A stretch of DNA of 64,000 bases from Patagioenas fasciata (taxonomy: Eukaryota; Chordata; Aves; Columbiformes; Columbidae): NCBI RefSeq assembly GCF_037038585.1, contig NC_092520.1, positions 4,414,001-4,478,000 on the forward strand. Direction: 5' to 3'. The first letter of the stretch is position 1; each line of letters starts with the position of its first letter. The notes below the pieces were generated by a model. That model had not been told where the DNA came from. It ran no database searches and saw only the letters and a list, made by a program, of their open reading frames with translations. The translations under genes and the position numbers were made by a program. Positions 1-54,706 of this stretch are shown one piece after another.

Positions 1-296
1 AATAAAAGTGTTTATAATGGGTGCTGAGAAGGGCACAGTGCTCCTGTTACCTCATGGGGTGGGTGGTATGTGCTCAATATGATGCACATGTGGGGTGACA
101 ACCCTCCTGGGATAAGGAGGGTCCATACGTCTGGACACACAGATGGAGGTGGCTCAATTCTGCATGCACGACTCGTCTCCTCCTCGACTCTGTTTCTCCG
201 ATGCCTGAAAACCTGCCCTGAGTGAGCCATGCCGCGTTTGAACAGAGAGCTTGCCAGGTGATACCAGCCCCACATCCCTGTGCTATTCCAGCCATT

Positions 297-946
297 CAAG
301 AGAAAAGCAACGGAGCTGGGGAAGGGGCTGGAGCACAAGTGTGATGGGAGCGGCTGAGGGACCTGGGGGGTTCAGCTGGAGAACAGGAGCTGAGGGGAGA
401 CCTTCTGATCTCTGAACTGCCTGAAAGGAGCTTGGAGCCAGGGGGGTCGGGCTCTGCTCCCCAGGAACAAGCGCCAGGAGCAGAGGAAACGGCCTCAAGT
501 TGCACCAGGGGAGGTTGAGGTTGGATGTGGGGAACAATTTCTTCCTGGAAAGGGCTGTGGGGCATTGGAACAGGCTGCCCAGGGCAGTGCTGGAGTCACC
601 ATCCCTGGAGGGGTTTACGAGATGCATAGATGAGGTTCTTAGGCCAGATGTGAGGAGGTGACTTACTACAATGAAGGTGGTAAAACACCGGCCTAGGTTG
701 CCCAGAGAGGTGGTGGATGAACCATCCCTGGAGACATCCCAGGCCAGGCTGGACGGGGCTCTGAGCAACCTGAGCTGGTGAAGATGTCCCTGCTCATGGC
801 AGGGGGGGCACTGGATAAGCTTTGAAGGTCCCTTCCAACCCACACCTTTTAATGATTCCTTGGTTTAGTGACAGCGTTGGCTTAACAGTTGGACTCGATC
901 ATCTTAAAGGTCTTTTCCAACCAAAATGAATATGTGGTTCTGTGAT
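297..946 (+). mobile_element. CR1 LINE fragment (type A), interrupted by a second CR1
   Basis: Parts 297-642 and 860-946 form one type-A CR1 3' region, ending GGTCTTTTCCAACCAAAATG. It matches the uninterrupted copies at 11131 and 63104. The middle (643-859) is a different CR1. Confidence 0.85.
643..859 (+). mobile_element. CR1 LINE fragment (type B) nested in type A
   Basis: It begins GCCAGATGTGAGGAGG and ends GAAGGTCCCTTCCAACC plus a short tail. It is a 5'-truncated CR1 of the same type as those at 8121 and 23810, and it lies exactly within the type-A copy. Confidence 0.85.
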
Positions 947-1061
947 ACCAATTCTGGCTGCTGTATGTAAACCCAGAGGAGCCCTGGAGAAGGTTTCTGA
1001 TGTCAGGAAGGTTTTGTGGGGAAGCCCCAGGGCTCCTGGTTGAACATCAGAGTGTTTCCTT

Positions 1062-1332
1062 TCAGTGGTGCCCAATGACAGGATGAGGAGCAACGGGCAC
1101 AGACTGAAACACAGGAGGTTCCATCTGAATATGAGGAGAAACTTCTTTACTGTGAGGTGCCAGAGCCTGGCCCAGGCTGCCCAGAGAGGCTGTGGAGTCT
1201 CCTTCTCTGGAGACATTCAAACCCGCCTGGACACCTTCCTGTGTGATCTGCTCTGGTGACCCTGCGTTAGCAGGTGGGTTGGACTGGATGATCTCCAGAG
1301 GTCCCTTCAGCCCCAGTCATTCTTTGATTCTG
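1062..1332 (+). mobile_element. CR1 LINE fragment (type C)
   Basis: It starts at CAGTGGTGCCCAATGACAGG and ends GATGATCTCCAGAGGTCCC… then a TTTGATTCTG tail. Related copies are at 26262 and 32118. Confidence 0.85.
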
Positions 1333-1873
1333 TTTCCTTGTTCCTGGTGCTCTGTGCTGCTCCTTGCAATCATTAACCAGGGTGACGCTTGGGGTGTGCA
1401 GGGTTAGCAGAGCGATGGCTATCATCTCCAGGGGCTGGGCATTGGCAAAGCCCATTAATTCACCTTTCAGTGCTTGTGGTGCAACATCTGCTGAGCTACA
1501 AGGGATTTTAACCCTGCTATGGCCTGGAGAACAAGCCTGATGTAGCTCATTTCTGCCATGGTAAGGCTGGCTCAGGGCCTGAACAGCACCTAAGCATGTG
1601 TTATGGGTACCCAAAACTGAGCTTCTCTGTTCTCCCCAAACCATCAGTAGGCTGGGATGAGCTGGACCTAAAGTGGTGAATATCTTCAGCTCCTCTCTGC
1701 TTCCCTCAGCCCAGCCTGGCTGCCTGGCGGCATTTTAATCATGGGCCAGTTTATTGCAGAAGCTTAAGTAGCTGTTGGAGCAGTATTTGATTTAAAGCGG
1801 GCTTGCAAATTTAGTGCATAACAGAAAAAAACGAGACATTTAGAGATCTACACATGGCTTTCTGGAGGAGACA

Positions 1874-1922
1874 ACTTGATTATCTTAAAGGTCTTTTCCA
1901 ACCACAACCATTCTATGATTCA
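1874..1922 (+). mobile_element. CR1 3'-end fragment (type A)
   Basis: Only the last 49 bp of a type-A copy: TTATCTTAAAGGTCTTTTCC followed by CATTCTATGATTC. Confidence 0.7.
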
Positions 1923-3940
1923 TCATTTATGTTATATATAGCCTTCCTCATCCCACTGCCTTTGGGTCTGTGCTTTTACCACTACCTTTTGCTGTTCTTT
2001 CACCCCTGGTCCTGCTAGTCCTGCATCTTTCCATCCTCCTGCATTTTTTGGTCTGATGTGGGATGTTACCATCAGCTTTGATCTGAGCTTATTCCTCCTA
2101 CCTACGCCACGATGCCTTCAGACATTTGTCCAGGTCCCATCTGTCCTTAGCGTCTGTGTTGAGCAGAAAGGCCGGCCTGGCTGGTGCCACAAGCGCGTTT
2201 TTTGTGAGCGATGCTCTCGCCAAGGCAGAGCTTGCCACCAACACAGGGTTCTAAGGGTGTTTATGATGCAAGGCTGCCCTTTTCTTCCTTCAGCTCTGGC
2301 GTTGAGTCTTGTTTGCAAACGGGTGACTCATATCTGCAAGGAATGAGGAACTCCCGAGGCTGAAGTCATTAAAGGCATCCCCGGTGTGAGTTATCCAAGC
2401 AAAAAGGGAGCTCCTGGCCGTCCCACCTGGCCGGTTCCTGCAGGAGATGGGTGTCCAAGGGTGCCCAGACCCTCACATTGACCCCAGCCTCCCCAGGAAA
2501 AAACACATCGAACGCTGCACCCCCTGTAAACCTGCTCTGTCTCTAATGTCTTTTTGCTGTTAAGCAATAAAGGAGAGATGTTTGGGAGGGGAAAAAAAAG
2601 CAGAGGAAATAAGCACGCATGATAAAAATCACCATGCATTGCTGGAAATAGCCCCCAAGTCTGACGGCTGACTCTGGGTTGATTTTGTTGCCGATATTTC
2701 CAACCAGGCTCGCTTTGGTGATACAGTAGTTTTGTGGTTTTCTGCTAAGACGAGTGACCCTGGCCCCTTCCCTACCTGTGCTGCAAATGCACTTTTTAAT
2801 GAAAAATTACTATTTCCCTGCGGTTTTTGCAGTAAAAACCATCCGTGAGACAAGCGCCTTCCTCTGTAGGTCTCGAGTGCTTTGCAGAAGGGACCAGGAT
2901 CCCTGCAGATGGACGACGTTGCTTTTTCCCACCCCGTAGAGGAGGAATCATCAGGGAGCATTTACTATACTGACATGCTTGCAAAAATCCGTTTATTTAC
3001 TCAGAACAAGCAGCTCTCAACCCATCAAGATTCTTTTTTTTGTACTAAATCCACTGCATCTACACCCATTTTTGAGGGGGGATGGCACGTCCTCTTGTGC
3101 ACGCACACAAAATTAACCCTTTGGTTGAAAGGTGCTGTGTTCAGGTGGGGACTGGGACCCCAGCTGTGCTGCAGCACATCATTGACAAAAATCAGAGCTT
3201 GATATAAAGGTAATTAAGTGTAAAAATGGCTGTTTCACCTTTAACCTAGTGTATTTGCTAAGAGTTTTTAGCTCTTAGAACAGAACAGAGATATCACCGG
3301 ATGAAGGGAAGAGATAAAGAGACATTCAGACTTCTGTTTGTGGGCTGTTTTGTTTCAGCAAGTAACTGCTGTAAATGCTCAGTCATTTGCATTGTGGCTA
3401 AAGCAGCTGCTCTGGAAAGACATCCAACCCTGCCCAGAAACATCTGGACATGAACTACCTATGACTTCCCACAGGAATCAGCTCCCCTGGTTAACCGCAG
3501 TCAATTTGAGAAGAAATAATGTCTTGTTTTCTAATTTTCGGCAGCGTGGCTTCCCCTTCCAGCCCTTGCGGATGTTGCTAATGCAGGATGCTACACGGTG
3601 CTGCTGGCTCTGGGCCACGTTGCTTCAAATCCGAAGCAAAGCTGAGGTAGATGCACAACTGGGAGCAGGAAAGGGCTTTGGGATCACAGCTCAGACCTGC
3701 TGTGGACCCTGTGTTGGTCCTGATGGACTTTCCATGGGACTGTCACTTTGCAGCCCGTGACTTGAGGGTTTTTGTTCATAGAGATGTTGGCTGAGAGGTG
3801 TGGAGAGCTTATCTTGTGTTTGGTGTAGGGAGTGATTCACGGTTCGACCGCATCTTCCCTGGATCCTGGAGAAAAGGTGTGTAAAGTTTTCCTTGTGTCG
3901 GTATTTCTTCTGCTGAGCTGGGCTTTAGTAGGTTGTGGAA

Positions 3941-3970
3941 GGTTGGTAGGTTGGTAGGCTGGTAGGTAGA
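3941..3970. repeat. GGTTGGTA-type simple repeat
   Basis: Alternating GGTTGGTA / GGCTGGTA units. Confidence 0.8.
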
Positions 3971-4244
3971 AGAACAACCCCAGTGTTGTCGCGTGTCTGT
4001 CAATAGAAACAACCAAGGAGGCTGTGAAAAAAAAATGATTTAAGTAACATTCTTAGAAATCGGCTGCTCTGCACACCCAGCTATTGGGCTGCAGTGTTGT
4101 AGGTTGTGCCCGTGAGACTTCGCTTGTCTGGGGAATGAGCAACCACATGCCTGGTCCCTGCTTCATCTTCTCCTTGGCCTTCATCTTCTCCTTATGCCTT
4201 TGCAATGTGATATTGAAGATATCGTGGCTGACACGCCAGAGGCT

Positions 4245-5072
4245 GTGCTGCCATCCAGAGACCTGGACAGCCTGGAGAGTTGGGTGGGGAGAAATGGAAT
4301 GAACTAGAACAAGGGCAAGTGTAGAGTCTTGGATCTGGGCAGGAACAACCCCAGGCTCCAGTGTAAGTTGGGGAAGGAGCTGTTGGAGAGCAGTGTAAGG
4401 GAAAGGGACCTGGGGGTCCTGGGGACAGCAGGGTGAGCATGAGCCAGCACTGGGCCCTTGTGGCCAGGAAGGCCAATGGTACCTGGGGTGTATTAGCTGA
4501 GGGGTGGTCAGTAGGTCAGAGAGGTTCTCCTGCCCCTCTGCTCTGCCCTGGGGAGACCACACCTGGAATATTGTGTCCAGTTGTGGCCCCTCAGTTCCAG
4601 AAGGACAGGGAACTGCTGGAGAGAGTCCAGCGCAGGGCAACAAAGATGCTGAAGGGAGTGGAGCATCTCCCGTGTGAGGAAAGGCTGAGGGAGCTGGGGC
4701 TCTGGAGCTGGAGAAGAGGAGACTGAGGGGTGACCTCATTAATGTTTACAGATATATAAAGGGTGAGTGTCAGGAGCATGGAGCCAGGCTCTTCTTGGTG
4801 ACAACCAATGATAGGACAAGGGGTAATGGGTTCAAACTGGAACACAAGAGGTTCCACTTAAATTTGAGAAGAAACTTCTTCATGGTGAGCGTGGCAGAGC
4901 CTGGCCCAGGCTGCCCAGGGGGGTTGTGGAGTCTCCTTCTCTGCAGACATTCAAACCCGCCTGGACCCCTTCCTGTGGAACCTCAGCTGGGTGTTCCTGC
5001 TCCATGGGGGGATTGCACTGGATGAGCTTTCCAGGTCCCTTCCAATCCCTGACGTTCTGGGATTCTGTGATC
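4245..5072 (+). mobile_element. CR1 LINE fragment (type D), the longest in the window
   Basis: An 0.83-kb 3' portion including the end of the reverse-transcriptase ORF region, ending GAGCTTTCCAGGTCCCTTCC and GGGATTCTGTGAT. Its ORFs are broken, so it is a dead copy. Antisense relatives are at 6891, 34157 and 54707. Confidence 0.85.
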
Positions 5073-5084
5073 TCCTGTTTAGTG

Positions 5085-5362
5085 AGAACAGAGCTGGAGA
5101 ACACAGGCCAGAAGATCCTGTTTTCTAGGGACAGAGTATTTTGTCTGACCTGGACACAGAATCTCTTCATGGAAAGGGCTGTCAGGCATTGGAACAGGCT
5201 GCCCAGAGCAGTGATGGAGTCACCATCCCTGGAGGGGTTGAACAGACACATAGATGAGGTTCTTAGGGACATGGTCGAGTGACAGTGTTGGGTTGATGGT
5301 TGAACTTGATGATCTTGAGGGTCTTTTCCAACCAAAATGACTTTATGTTTCTGTGATCTACA
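5085..5362 (+). mobile_element. CR1 LINE fragment (type A)
   Basis: It directly follows the type-D copy. It carries GGAAAGGGCTGTCAGGCATT, the GAGGTTCTTAGGGACATGG motif and the GGTCTTTTCCAACCAAAATG end. The first 70 bp are poorly matched. Confidence 0.8.
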
Positions 5363-6011
5363 ATCATGGAGCCCTTTGCTCCTGTCCAGGGTGCAGCCTT
5401 GCAGCACCCCAAGCGTGGTGAGCTCGCTAGATGTACAACAGGACCTCTGAGCTGGAAGCAAAAAAGAAGCAGCGGTTTGTGGGGGAGGAAAGAAGAGCCT
5501 TTCAGCAAGTGTTTGGTCCAGGCCAATGCAAACACTTTCAATCCTTCTCCCTGTGGCAGCACTCGGAGCTGTGATCGATACCAGCTGGCAGGAGCTGGAT
5601 CCAATGCTGGAGGAGAAAAGGGGGGAGTCCACAACACCTCTGAGTCACAGATCTGGCTCGGTCCTCCAGCAAAATATTTTCCTGTTTAACTGCTTCATGG
5701 CTGGACTAAGGTTGGGCTCAGACCACTGTTTCCAGAAATTCAGCTCTGCTAGGAGTTGTGAGTGCAGATTTCCCTTGCTGCTCACACACAAACGTGCAAA
5801 TATAGGGTTTTAATTTGAACCATGAGAATGCCCAGGTCTTGTGCTCCTGGAGCATCGTGGTGCAAGAAATCAAAGAGTTGTTAGGCAGCCCTTGAGCTTT
5901 TTATTGTGGCAGATCTGAAGTTCAGCCTGCCTGCAAATTAGAGGGAGTCATGAATTTTAACACCTCTCCCTAAGAACATTTCCCCTTCCTCTTCCTTTTA
6001 ATTATTTTGCA

Positions 6012-6122
6012 AGTTTTTGGTTGGGGTTTTTGTGGGGTTGTTTGGTAGGTTGGGTTTGGGGTTTGTTTGTTTGTTTTTTGGGATTTTTTTGTGGTTTTGT
6101 TTGGTTGGTTTTGGTTTTTTTA
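6012..6122 (+). repeat. G/T-rich low-complexity tract
   Basis: Almost only G and T for 110 bases, with GGGG runs at 6023, 6033 and 6058 and GTTT repeats. Confidence 0.85.
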
Positions 6123-6890
6123 ATGATCCTGAGCAGTATCCCTCCTCATTCTGCTTGGTATTTCCTTTGCAACTCAAATCCATCTGCCTCCATCATGTGA
6201 GAGCATCTCTGTGGCAAGGACAGATGAGTGTCAAGGTGACAGTCACTGTGGGGTGGGATTGCAGGGTAAGGAGTCAGCCCTGTTCCTCCAGGAAAATTTG
6301 GGTGGCAGAAAGGCTGGAGCTCCTTGGCCAAGAGGACCACGGTCCTGTTCTCACTGGGATGGACATTGCCCAGGGCATCTTGTGGACATCGGCGTCACAA
6401 GGGTGGTTGGAAAGCGCAGCTCCAGGCCATTGTTGCAGAGCTACCCGGGGAGGAGCGGCGATTTTATGAATGAGCAGCCAAGTGCCAGCCCTTGGCTGCG
6501 GGACAGGCTGCGGAGCAGCATCCAGCATCGCCTGCATCAAACCAATAGCTCCTGCCTTAACTCGAGCGTGGTTTTTAGAAAGGCACCAGACTCCATCCTC
6601 TCCTCTCCAGGCTCTCTTCTTAAATCTTGCTGGTTCTTTCTGCACAGCCTCCTGTGGAAATGTCCTTTCCCATCTGTCAGCCCAGCTCATGAATCTAAGC
6701 AATTCATCTCAGGTATCAGCAGCATCCTTCTCCCTCGGCTTATTTATTTGTGCAGAAAGCAGCTGCCAACCATCCTTTCCCAGAGCTGCTGCTTTGCCTG
6801 TGTCTTTCTGTAGCAGTGACTGTTGTCACTACAGAAGTCTTGCCTGATTATCTCTCAAAAGGAGCTCATTCACTGCTGAGATGTCCCCAC

Positions 6891-7390
6891 CACAGAATCA
6901 CACAGAATGTCAGGGGTTGGAAGGGACCTGGAAAGCTCATCCAGTGCAATCCCCCCATGGAGCAGGAACACCCAGCTGAGGTTCCACAGGAAGGTGTCCA
7001 GGCGGGTTTGAATGTCTGCAGAGAAGGAGACTCCACAACCTCCCTGGGCAGCCTGGGCCAGGCTCTGACACCCTCACCATGAAGAAGTTTCTTCTCAAAT
7101 TTAAGCGGAGCCTCCTGTGTTCCGGTTTGAACCCATTACCCCTTGTCCTACTATTGGTTGTCACCAAGAAGAGCCTGGCTCCATCCTCCTGACACTCACC
7201 CTTTCTATATCTGTGAACATTAATGAGTCACCTCTCAGTCTCCTCCAGCTCCAGAGCCCCAGCTCCCTCAGCCTTTCCTCACACAGGAGATGCTCCACTC
7301 CCTTCAGCATCTTTGTTGCCCTGTGCTGGACTCTCTGCAGCAGTTCCCTGTCCTTCTGGAACTGAGGGGCCCAGAACTGGGGACATGTCC
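6891..7390 (-). mobile_element. CR1 LINE fragment (type D), antisense
   Basis: It starts (3' end) with CACAGAATCACACAGAATG and GGTTGGAAGGGACCTGGAAA and runs to GAACTGAGGGGCCCAGAAC, the reverse complement of the copy at 4245. Confidence 0.85.
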
Positions 7391-8120
7391 CCTGTTCTTC
7401 ACCCCCTTCCTCTGCTGGAGATCTGGGGTCTGAGCTCATTTCCTGACCCTCTTAGCAGCATGGATTTATATTTTGACTGCTGCATGTGTTCCCTGACTGC
7501 TCAGTGAGGCTCTCTGCCTTTCTACAAGGAGCAAATCTGGTGTATTATTCCTGTTTTGATACAGGTCCCTTTATTTTTAATGCTTTTCTGGGGGAAGGTG
7601 ATACACTTGGGCCTCTTAGGAGCATCTGAGAAGTGGTCCTGATGACAAGGAGAATAATCCCGTGAGCATTGCTATAAGTCCTTTATACCACAGCACGTCA
7701 ATGCATTGCTCAGCTACCTTCAAAGGCTCCTCTGTGAGTCAATACTTTTGTGACTGACCCCATGGAGGCAAGGTCCCAGCCCTGGTTCCCAAATAGAGCA
7801 GGTCATGCAGCACTGAAGCCAGAGCTGTTCTCCCTGTCTTTGACCTGCAAGCTAAGGTGTTCTAAACTGTAAAATCTCAGGTTCACAGTCCTGGAAGATC
7901 ATCGCTAAATTATTGCAACGTTCTTCCTCCACATCGGGGACATGGGAGTAGAGACAAGGGGGTAGGTGGGTTGTTGGCCATCCAGTGCCAATGGTCTCCT
8001 CATGGGAGGTGCATCTACCTGTTGCCCCAGTCCATCCTACGGAGTTCACCCAGGGTGGTGCCTTGTTCAGATTGTGTTTAATTAAAGGTGTAATTGCCCA
8101 TTTGCAGTTATTTCTTCTGT

Positions 8121-8520
8121 GAGCACAGGCTGAGAGAGTTGGGGTGTTCAGCCTGAAGAAGAGGAGCTCTGGGGAGACCTTATTGTGGTCATTCCAGACA
8201 TAAAAGGGGCCGATAAGAAAGGTGGGAACAGACTTTTTAGCAGGGCCCGTTGTGATAGGACAAGGGGTGATGGTTTTAAGCTAAAGAAGGGGAGATTCAG
8301 GCCAAATGTGAGGAATAAATTTTTTCCAGTGAGGGTGGTGAGAGCCTGGCCCAGGTTGGCCAGAGAGGTGGTGGATGAACCATCCCTGGAGACATCCCAG
8401 GCCAGGCTGGACGGGGCTCTGAGCAACCTGAGCGTGTGAAGATGTCCCTGCTCATGGCAGGGGTGGCACTGGATGGCCTTTGAAGGTCCTTTTCAACCCA
8501 ACTATTCTATGTTTCTGTGG
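8121..8520 (+). mobile_element. CR1 LINE fragment (type B)
   Basis: A 400-bp type-B 3' region from AGGCTGAGAGAGTTGGGG to GGCCTTTGAAGGTCC and the CTATTCTATG tail. It contains GACTTTTTAGCAGGGCC, shared with copies at 23810 and 59386. Confidence 0.85.
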
Positions 8521-10251
8521 TTCAGTGTGTCTGAGGGACACCTGAGGTGGTTTGCAGACAGGTGGGTGGCTGGCACCAAGCACCCCACAAGCTGCTTTAG
8601 CAACTGATCCTCAGCAGCAGAGACCTGTGGAGCAGCCAACAAGGAGGTTATTTTGGGTTCACTTAAGCTCTGAGTGATGAGCACTTGTGCAGCTAATCAA
8701 GCTGATAAATGCCGTCAATTAAAACCTATATTTCTGCTTTGCAGAAGTGAAGTGTTTTTGTCTCTCCAAATGAGAGGCTGGCTGGGTGGGTGATGCTCTT
8801 GGAGGATTGTTCCGATCACCATGGGCATTGATTTAGCTCTCAAACACCTACTTTCCTCCAGCTAATCCTAGTGATTCATTAACAAGCAATGTGACATCGT
8901 TCCAGAATTGATGCTCAGCTGTAAGTGATCATATAATCCCTGGGATTTTGGGTGTTTACAGATTAGCTGGATCCAATTAGCCATTATTGCAATTTCCTTG
9001 TCTCGTGTCATGATTTAAAGTGTCCATGGATGTTGACCACAAGAAGCATATACTTTCTATACATTCCACTGGGAGTGATGGTTTAGGCCAGTTGGTTGGA
9101 TGCATCTGGATGGGGCACCCTTTGTTTTACCATGGGTGGTGTTGGAGAACACAGCTGGAATTCTGTGGCACACAAACCCCCATTTCTTTAGGAAACCAGA
9201 TTAGGTATTTCCAGACTAGGATCGCTAATGATCAACAGTTTGAACAGGACATCCCATTTTGGGGAAAAAGAAGGGCTGTACGCAGCAGTTATAAATAAAT
9301 ACAGGATACATTTAGGGAGGTAGCTTTGGGAGAAGGTCTGTGATTTAGTACAGGAGATCGATGAGAGAACCCCCTTCCCTTTTGGCTGGTGTGGGGACAA
9401 TGCGATGCAACTGTAGGGTGGAAGGATGAGGACTGGAGCAAAGGGGTTGGTACCCAGTGACCATAGGGCAGGGGTGATGGAACAGTGATGGAGAGGTGCT
9501 GCTCTCTCTCCGGGGGACATTTGGGCAACAGTTTTCTGCTGGTTTATGGATTGCTAGACTCATTTCTCTGCCCTGGAAGCCAGATGCTTGTCAGGACAGA
9601 ATAATTAATCCAGAAATACGTGGCGCTCTGCCAGGAGACCTTTTTTAATTAAAACCAGATCTGATAAAGTCTGCTGAGAAATTGGCGTCTCTGATGAAAT
9701 CATGAATTGTATGTCTATAATTTGGGGTTACATGGTGGAGGTGCTCTGGGTAGGGCTCAGCGCCCCAAAAAACCTGTGCACACCCTTCTTGCAGGGGGTG
9801 TCTTCTCCTTTGCCTCCAAGGGCTGTGTTTTACCCAAATGAGTTATAATTTCACTAAAAGGCAGGACACCAGTTATCACCTCCTCCTGTTCCTGTTTTGG
9901 TTGGGGAATGGGAGTCCCATGCCCAGGGCATGTCCAAGGTATTCTTGAGCTTTGAGGAGTCATCCATCTCTCCTCGTTTGGATGCAGGATTTTCCCTGCA
10001 TGTTTAAACTGGTGATGGACCACACTGATACCTCCTGGAGTGAGACAGAGGTGCTTCATGGGGCTATAAATGTGGGGTTGTAGGACAGCCAGATCTGGGG
10101 GAAGGCAGAGATGGATGCTGGATGGTTGCCTCCAGCTGTGACATCTTGGTCCTTGCACCCAGATGCTGTGGGGGAGGATTGGGTGTCCGTGTCCAGACTC
10201 TGCCCCATCTCACTCCCATTCTGCCTGTCCTCCCAGGGCCGGTGGGGAAGG

Positions 10252-52872
<42,621 letters not shown>

Positions 52873-52900
52873 GTACTCAAGAACTCTTCCTCTGGTGCCA

Positions 52901-52955
52901 CATATGTGTATATACACATGCACACATACATACATATACATACATACACACACAG
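52901..52955. repeat. CA/TACA simple repeat at the start of the CAPN5 3'UTR
   Basis: Alternating CACA and TACATACA units, 29 bp after the stop codon. Confidence 0.85.
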
Positions 52956-54249
52956 CGCCTACCTATCATCCGCAAAGCGTATAGGAACCATGTATGCATT
53001 CCACTCAAAGGAGCCAATCTTGTGTGTTCGATGTTAAAAAAATATGGTGCCTTTTTGGGGAACCGCAACGATCCTTCCACTGGCGTCCTCTGCAGCCCCC
53101 ATCACAACCGTGTGCCCCGTGGGATCGCTGTGGGCACGCCGTGTGTCCTGACAGCCAGAGCACGACGCCCTGATGCTGTTTGTTTACATGGGGGCTGACA
53201 CGCACGTGCCACCAACGCATGTGTGGCCACCACGGTCCCACCAGCCGCTTCAATGCATCTTCGATGTGTCTGCTTGGATTTTAGAGTAGCGTGCGTGGAG
53301 TGGTCTCCCGCAAAATTGCCGTTTAATCGCTTCGCTGTGGAGGCACCTCGGCAAAGGAGAAGTGGGAAAATAGATTGAGTCCTTTTGAATGTTTTCTGAG
53401 GATGGATCTGCATACTGCAACTGGAAGGAGAATGCACCAAGGCAGTCCCTAATCCCAAATCCACGGGGGCAATGAGGCTAATAACTCCATCATTTCAGGG
53501 ACAAGCTGTCTTCTACTGAGTCTTGTTCAACCTCATGCAACTCTGAAGGATACAGAGATGCCAACAACTGTGGCGGGACAACTGTTCTCTGGGGTCAAGT
53601 TCGTGAATCGGTCTGGACTCAGCTCCTGCGTGTGCCTCTCGAACTGCCGTGGTGCCTGCTGTCCCCATGTCTTCATGCAGTCCCCATCCCAAGAGCTCAC
53701 CCCTGTAGCTGGGGTGGGTTTTCTGCTGGGGCTGTTCAGTGTGTAGATCAGAGGAGATCAGTTCCTCTGAAGGCCAAAGCATCAGGTCCAAGGGATGGGG
53801 AGCTTTGCTCAACTGCTCCATCTTTACTGCTGCATACAGTGCGCCATTTCTCAGTGCCTCGCTTTCCCAAATTCTATAAAAAAATACTAGGATTTTAGCT
53901 TGTGCTAGAGGTGAAAAGATGAGCACAGCTCCCAGTGCAGCCTGAAAATGCTGGGAATATTTAATTCATACCAATGTCCATCTCTCAGTGTTAATTTTCA
54001 GTCTCCTGGCCTGGAGGATGAATTGCACAGTGCTGGAGCCAGACTCACAAGCACAACCCAAACGCATCCTCAGGGCCATATCTAGAGCCATGATCTGCTC
54101 CTGTTTGCCACCAAGACAGGGTTTATCTCCCTCACTCCACTGGATAGCAGAATCCAGCTTCTTACAAACCATCCCAGATAAACCAAACAACAAACCCTTG
54201 TCTGGCCTCTCAGCAGCGTATCAGGGCAGGTTTTAAAGCATTTTTTATT

Positions 54250-54315
54250 CTGCTGTTGTTTAGGTTGGGGTTTTTTGGTTTGTTGTTTTGCTGTGGTTTG
54301 TTTGTTTGTTTTTAA
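54250..54315 (+). repeat. G/T-rich tract in the CAPN5 3'UTR
   Basis: GTTT units with one GGGG run; similar in composition to the tract at 6012. Confidence 0.8.
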
Positions 54316-54706
54316 ATTCATGTGCCTTTAAAAATTGTGCAAGTGAAGGGATTTTTCTGTCAGGTTTTTTAAGCAAATCTTTTGCAGTTGCCTGCATGCG
54401 AGTGGAAATGAATACATGTGATGTCATCTTGGTAAATTTTGACCTGAGCAAAGTCCTCTGCCTTCAAGGACAAGTGAAAGGGAAAACCTTATTTTGCCAT
54501 AGCAAGTAGGGTTTCTGCTTGCCCTACTAAATGCTCACGTTTGTGCTGCAATTCTCTATTCTTTTTTAAAGTGTCTAAAGATCTGCTCAATCTATAATGT
54601 GGTAAGATGTTCATCAAAGTCACTTGAGCTGCCAGCTCAATTCCTGGTGCATCCAGAAGCGTACGGTACAACTTCATCAATTTTGCAGGCTGTTGTTCCC
54701 CTTTCA

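Larger units (their letters stand above)
1..10236. other. Sequence upstream of the first CAPN5 coding exon (5' intron or intergenic)
   Basis: It contains CR1 fragments at 297-946, 1062-1332, 1874-1922, 4245-5072, 5085-5362, 6891-7390 and 8121-8520, a GT-rich tract at 6012-6122 and a GGTT/GGTA repeat at 3941-3970. The remainder (for example 1923-4240, 5363-6010, 7391-8120 and 8521-10236) has no recognisable gene. The untranslated CAPN5 exon could lie here, but no clear promoter or CpG island marks it. Confidence 0.6.

Noticed and set aside
283..843. Open frames repeated around the window with similar proteins (…CHEQGHLHQLRLLRAP…), as at 283-843, 12195-12497, 22905-23462, 27719-28078 and 40236-40538
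   Set aside because: They all fall on the antisense strand of type-B CR1 copies. The protein similarity is inherited from the repeat DNA, and the frames have different ends and no independent coding signal. They are not a new gene family.
4053..4739. 228-codon minus-strand open frame
   Set aside because: It overlaps the sense type-D CR1 and recurs in the other type-D copies; a repeat shadow.
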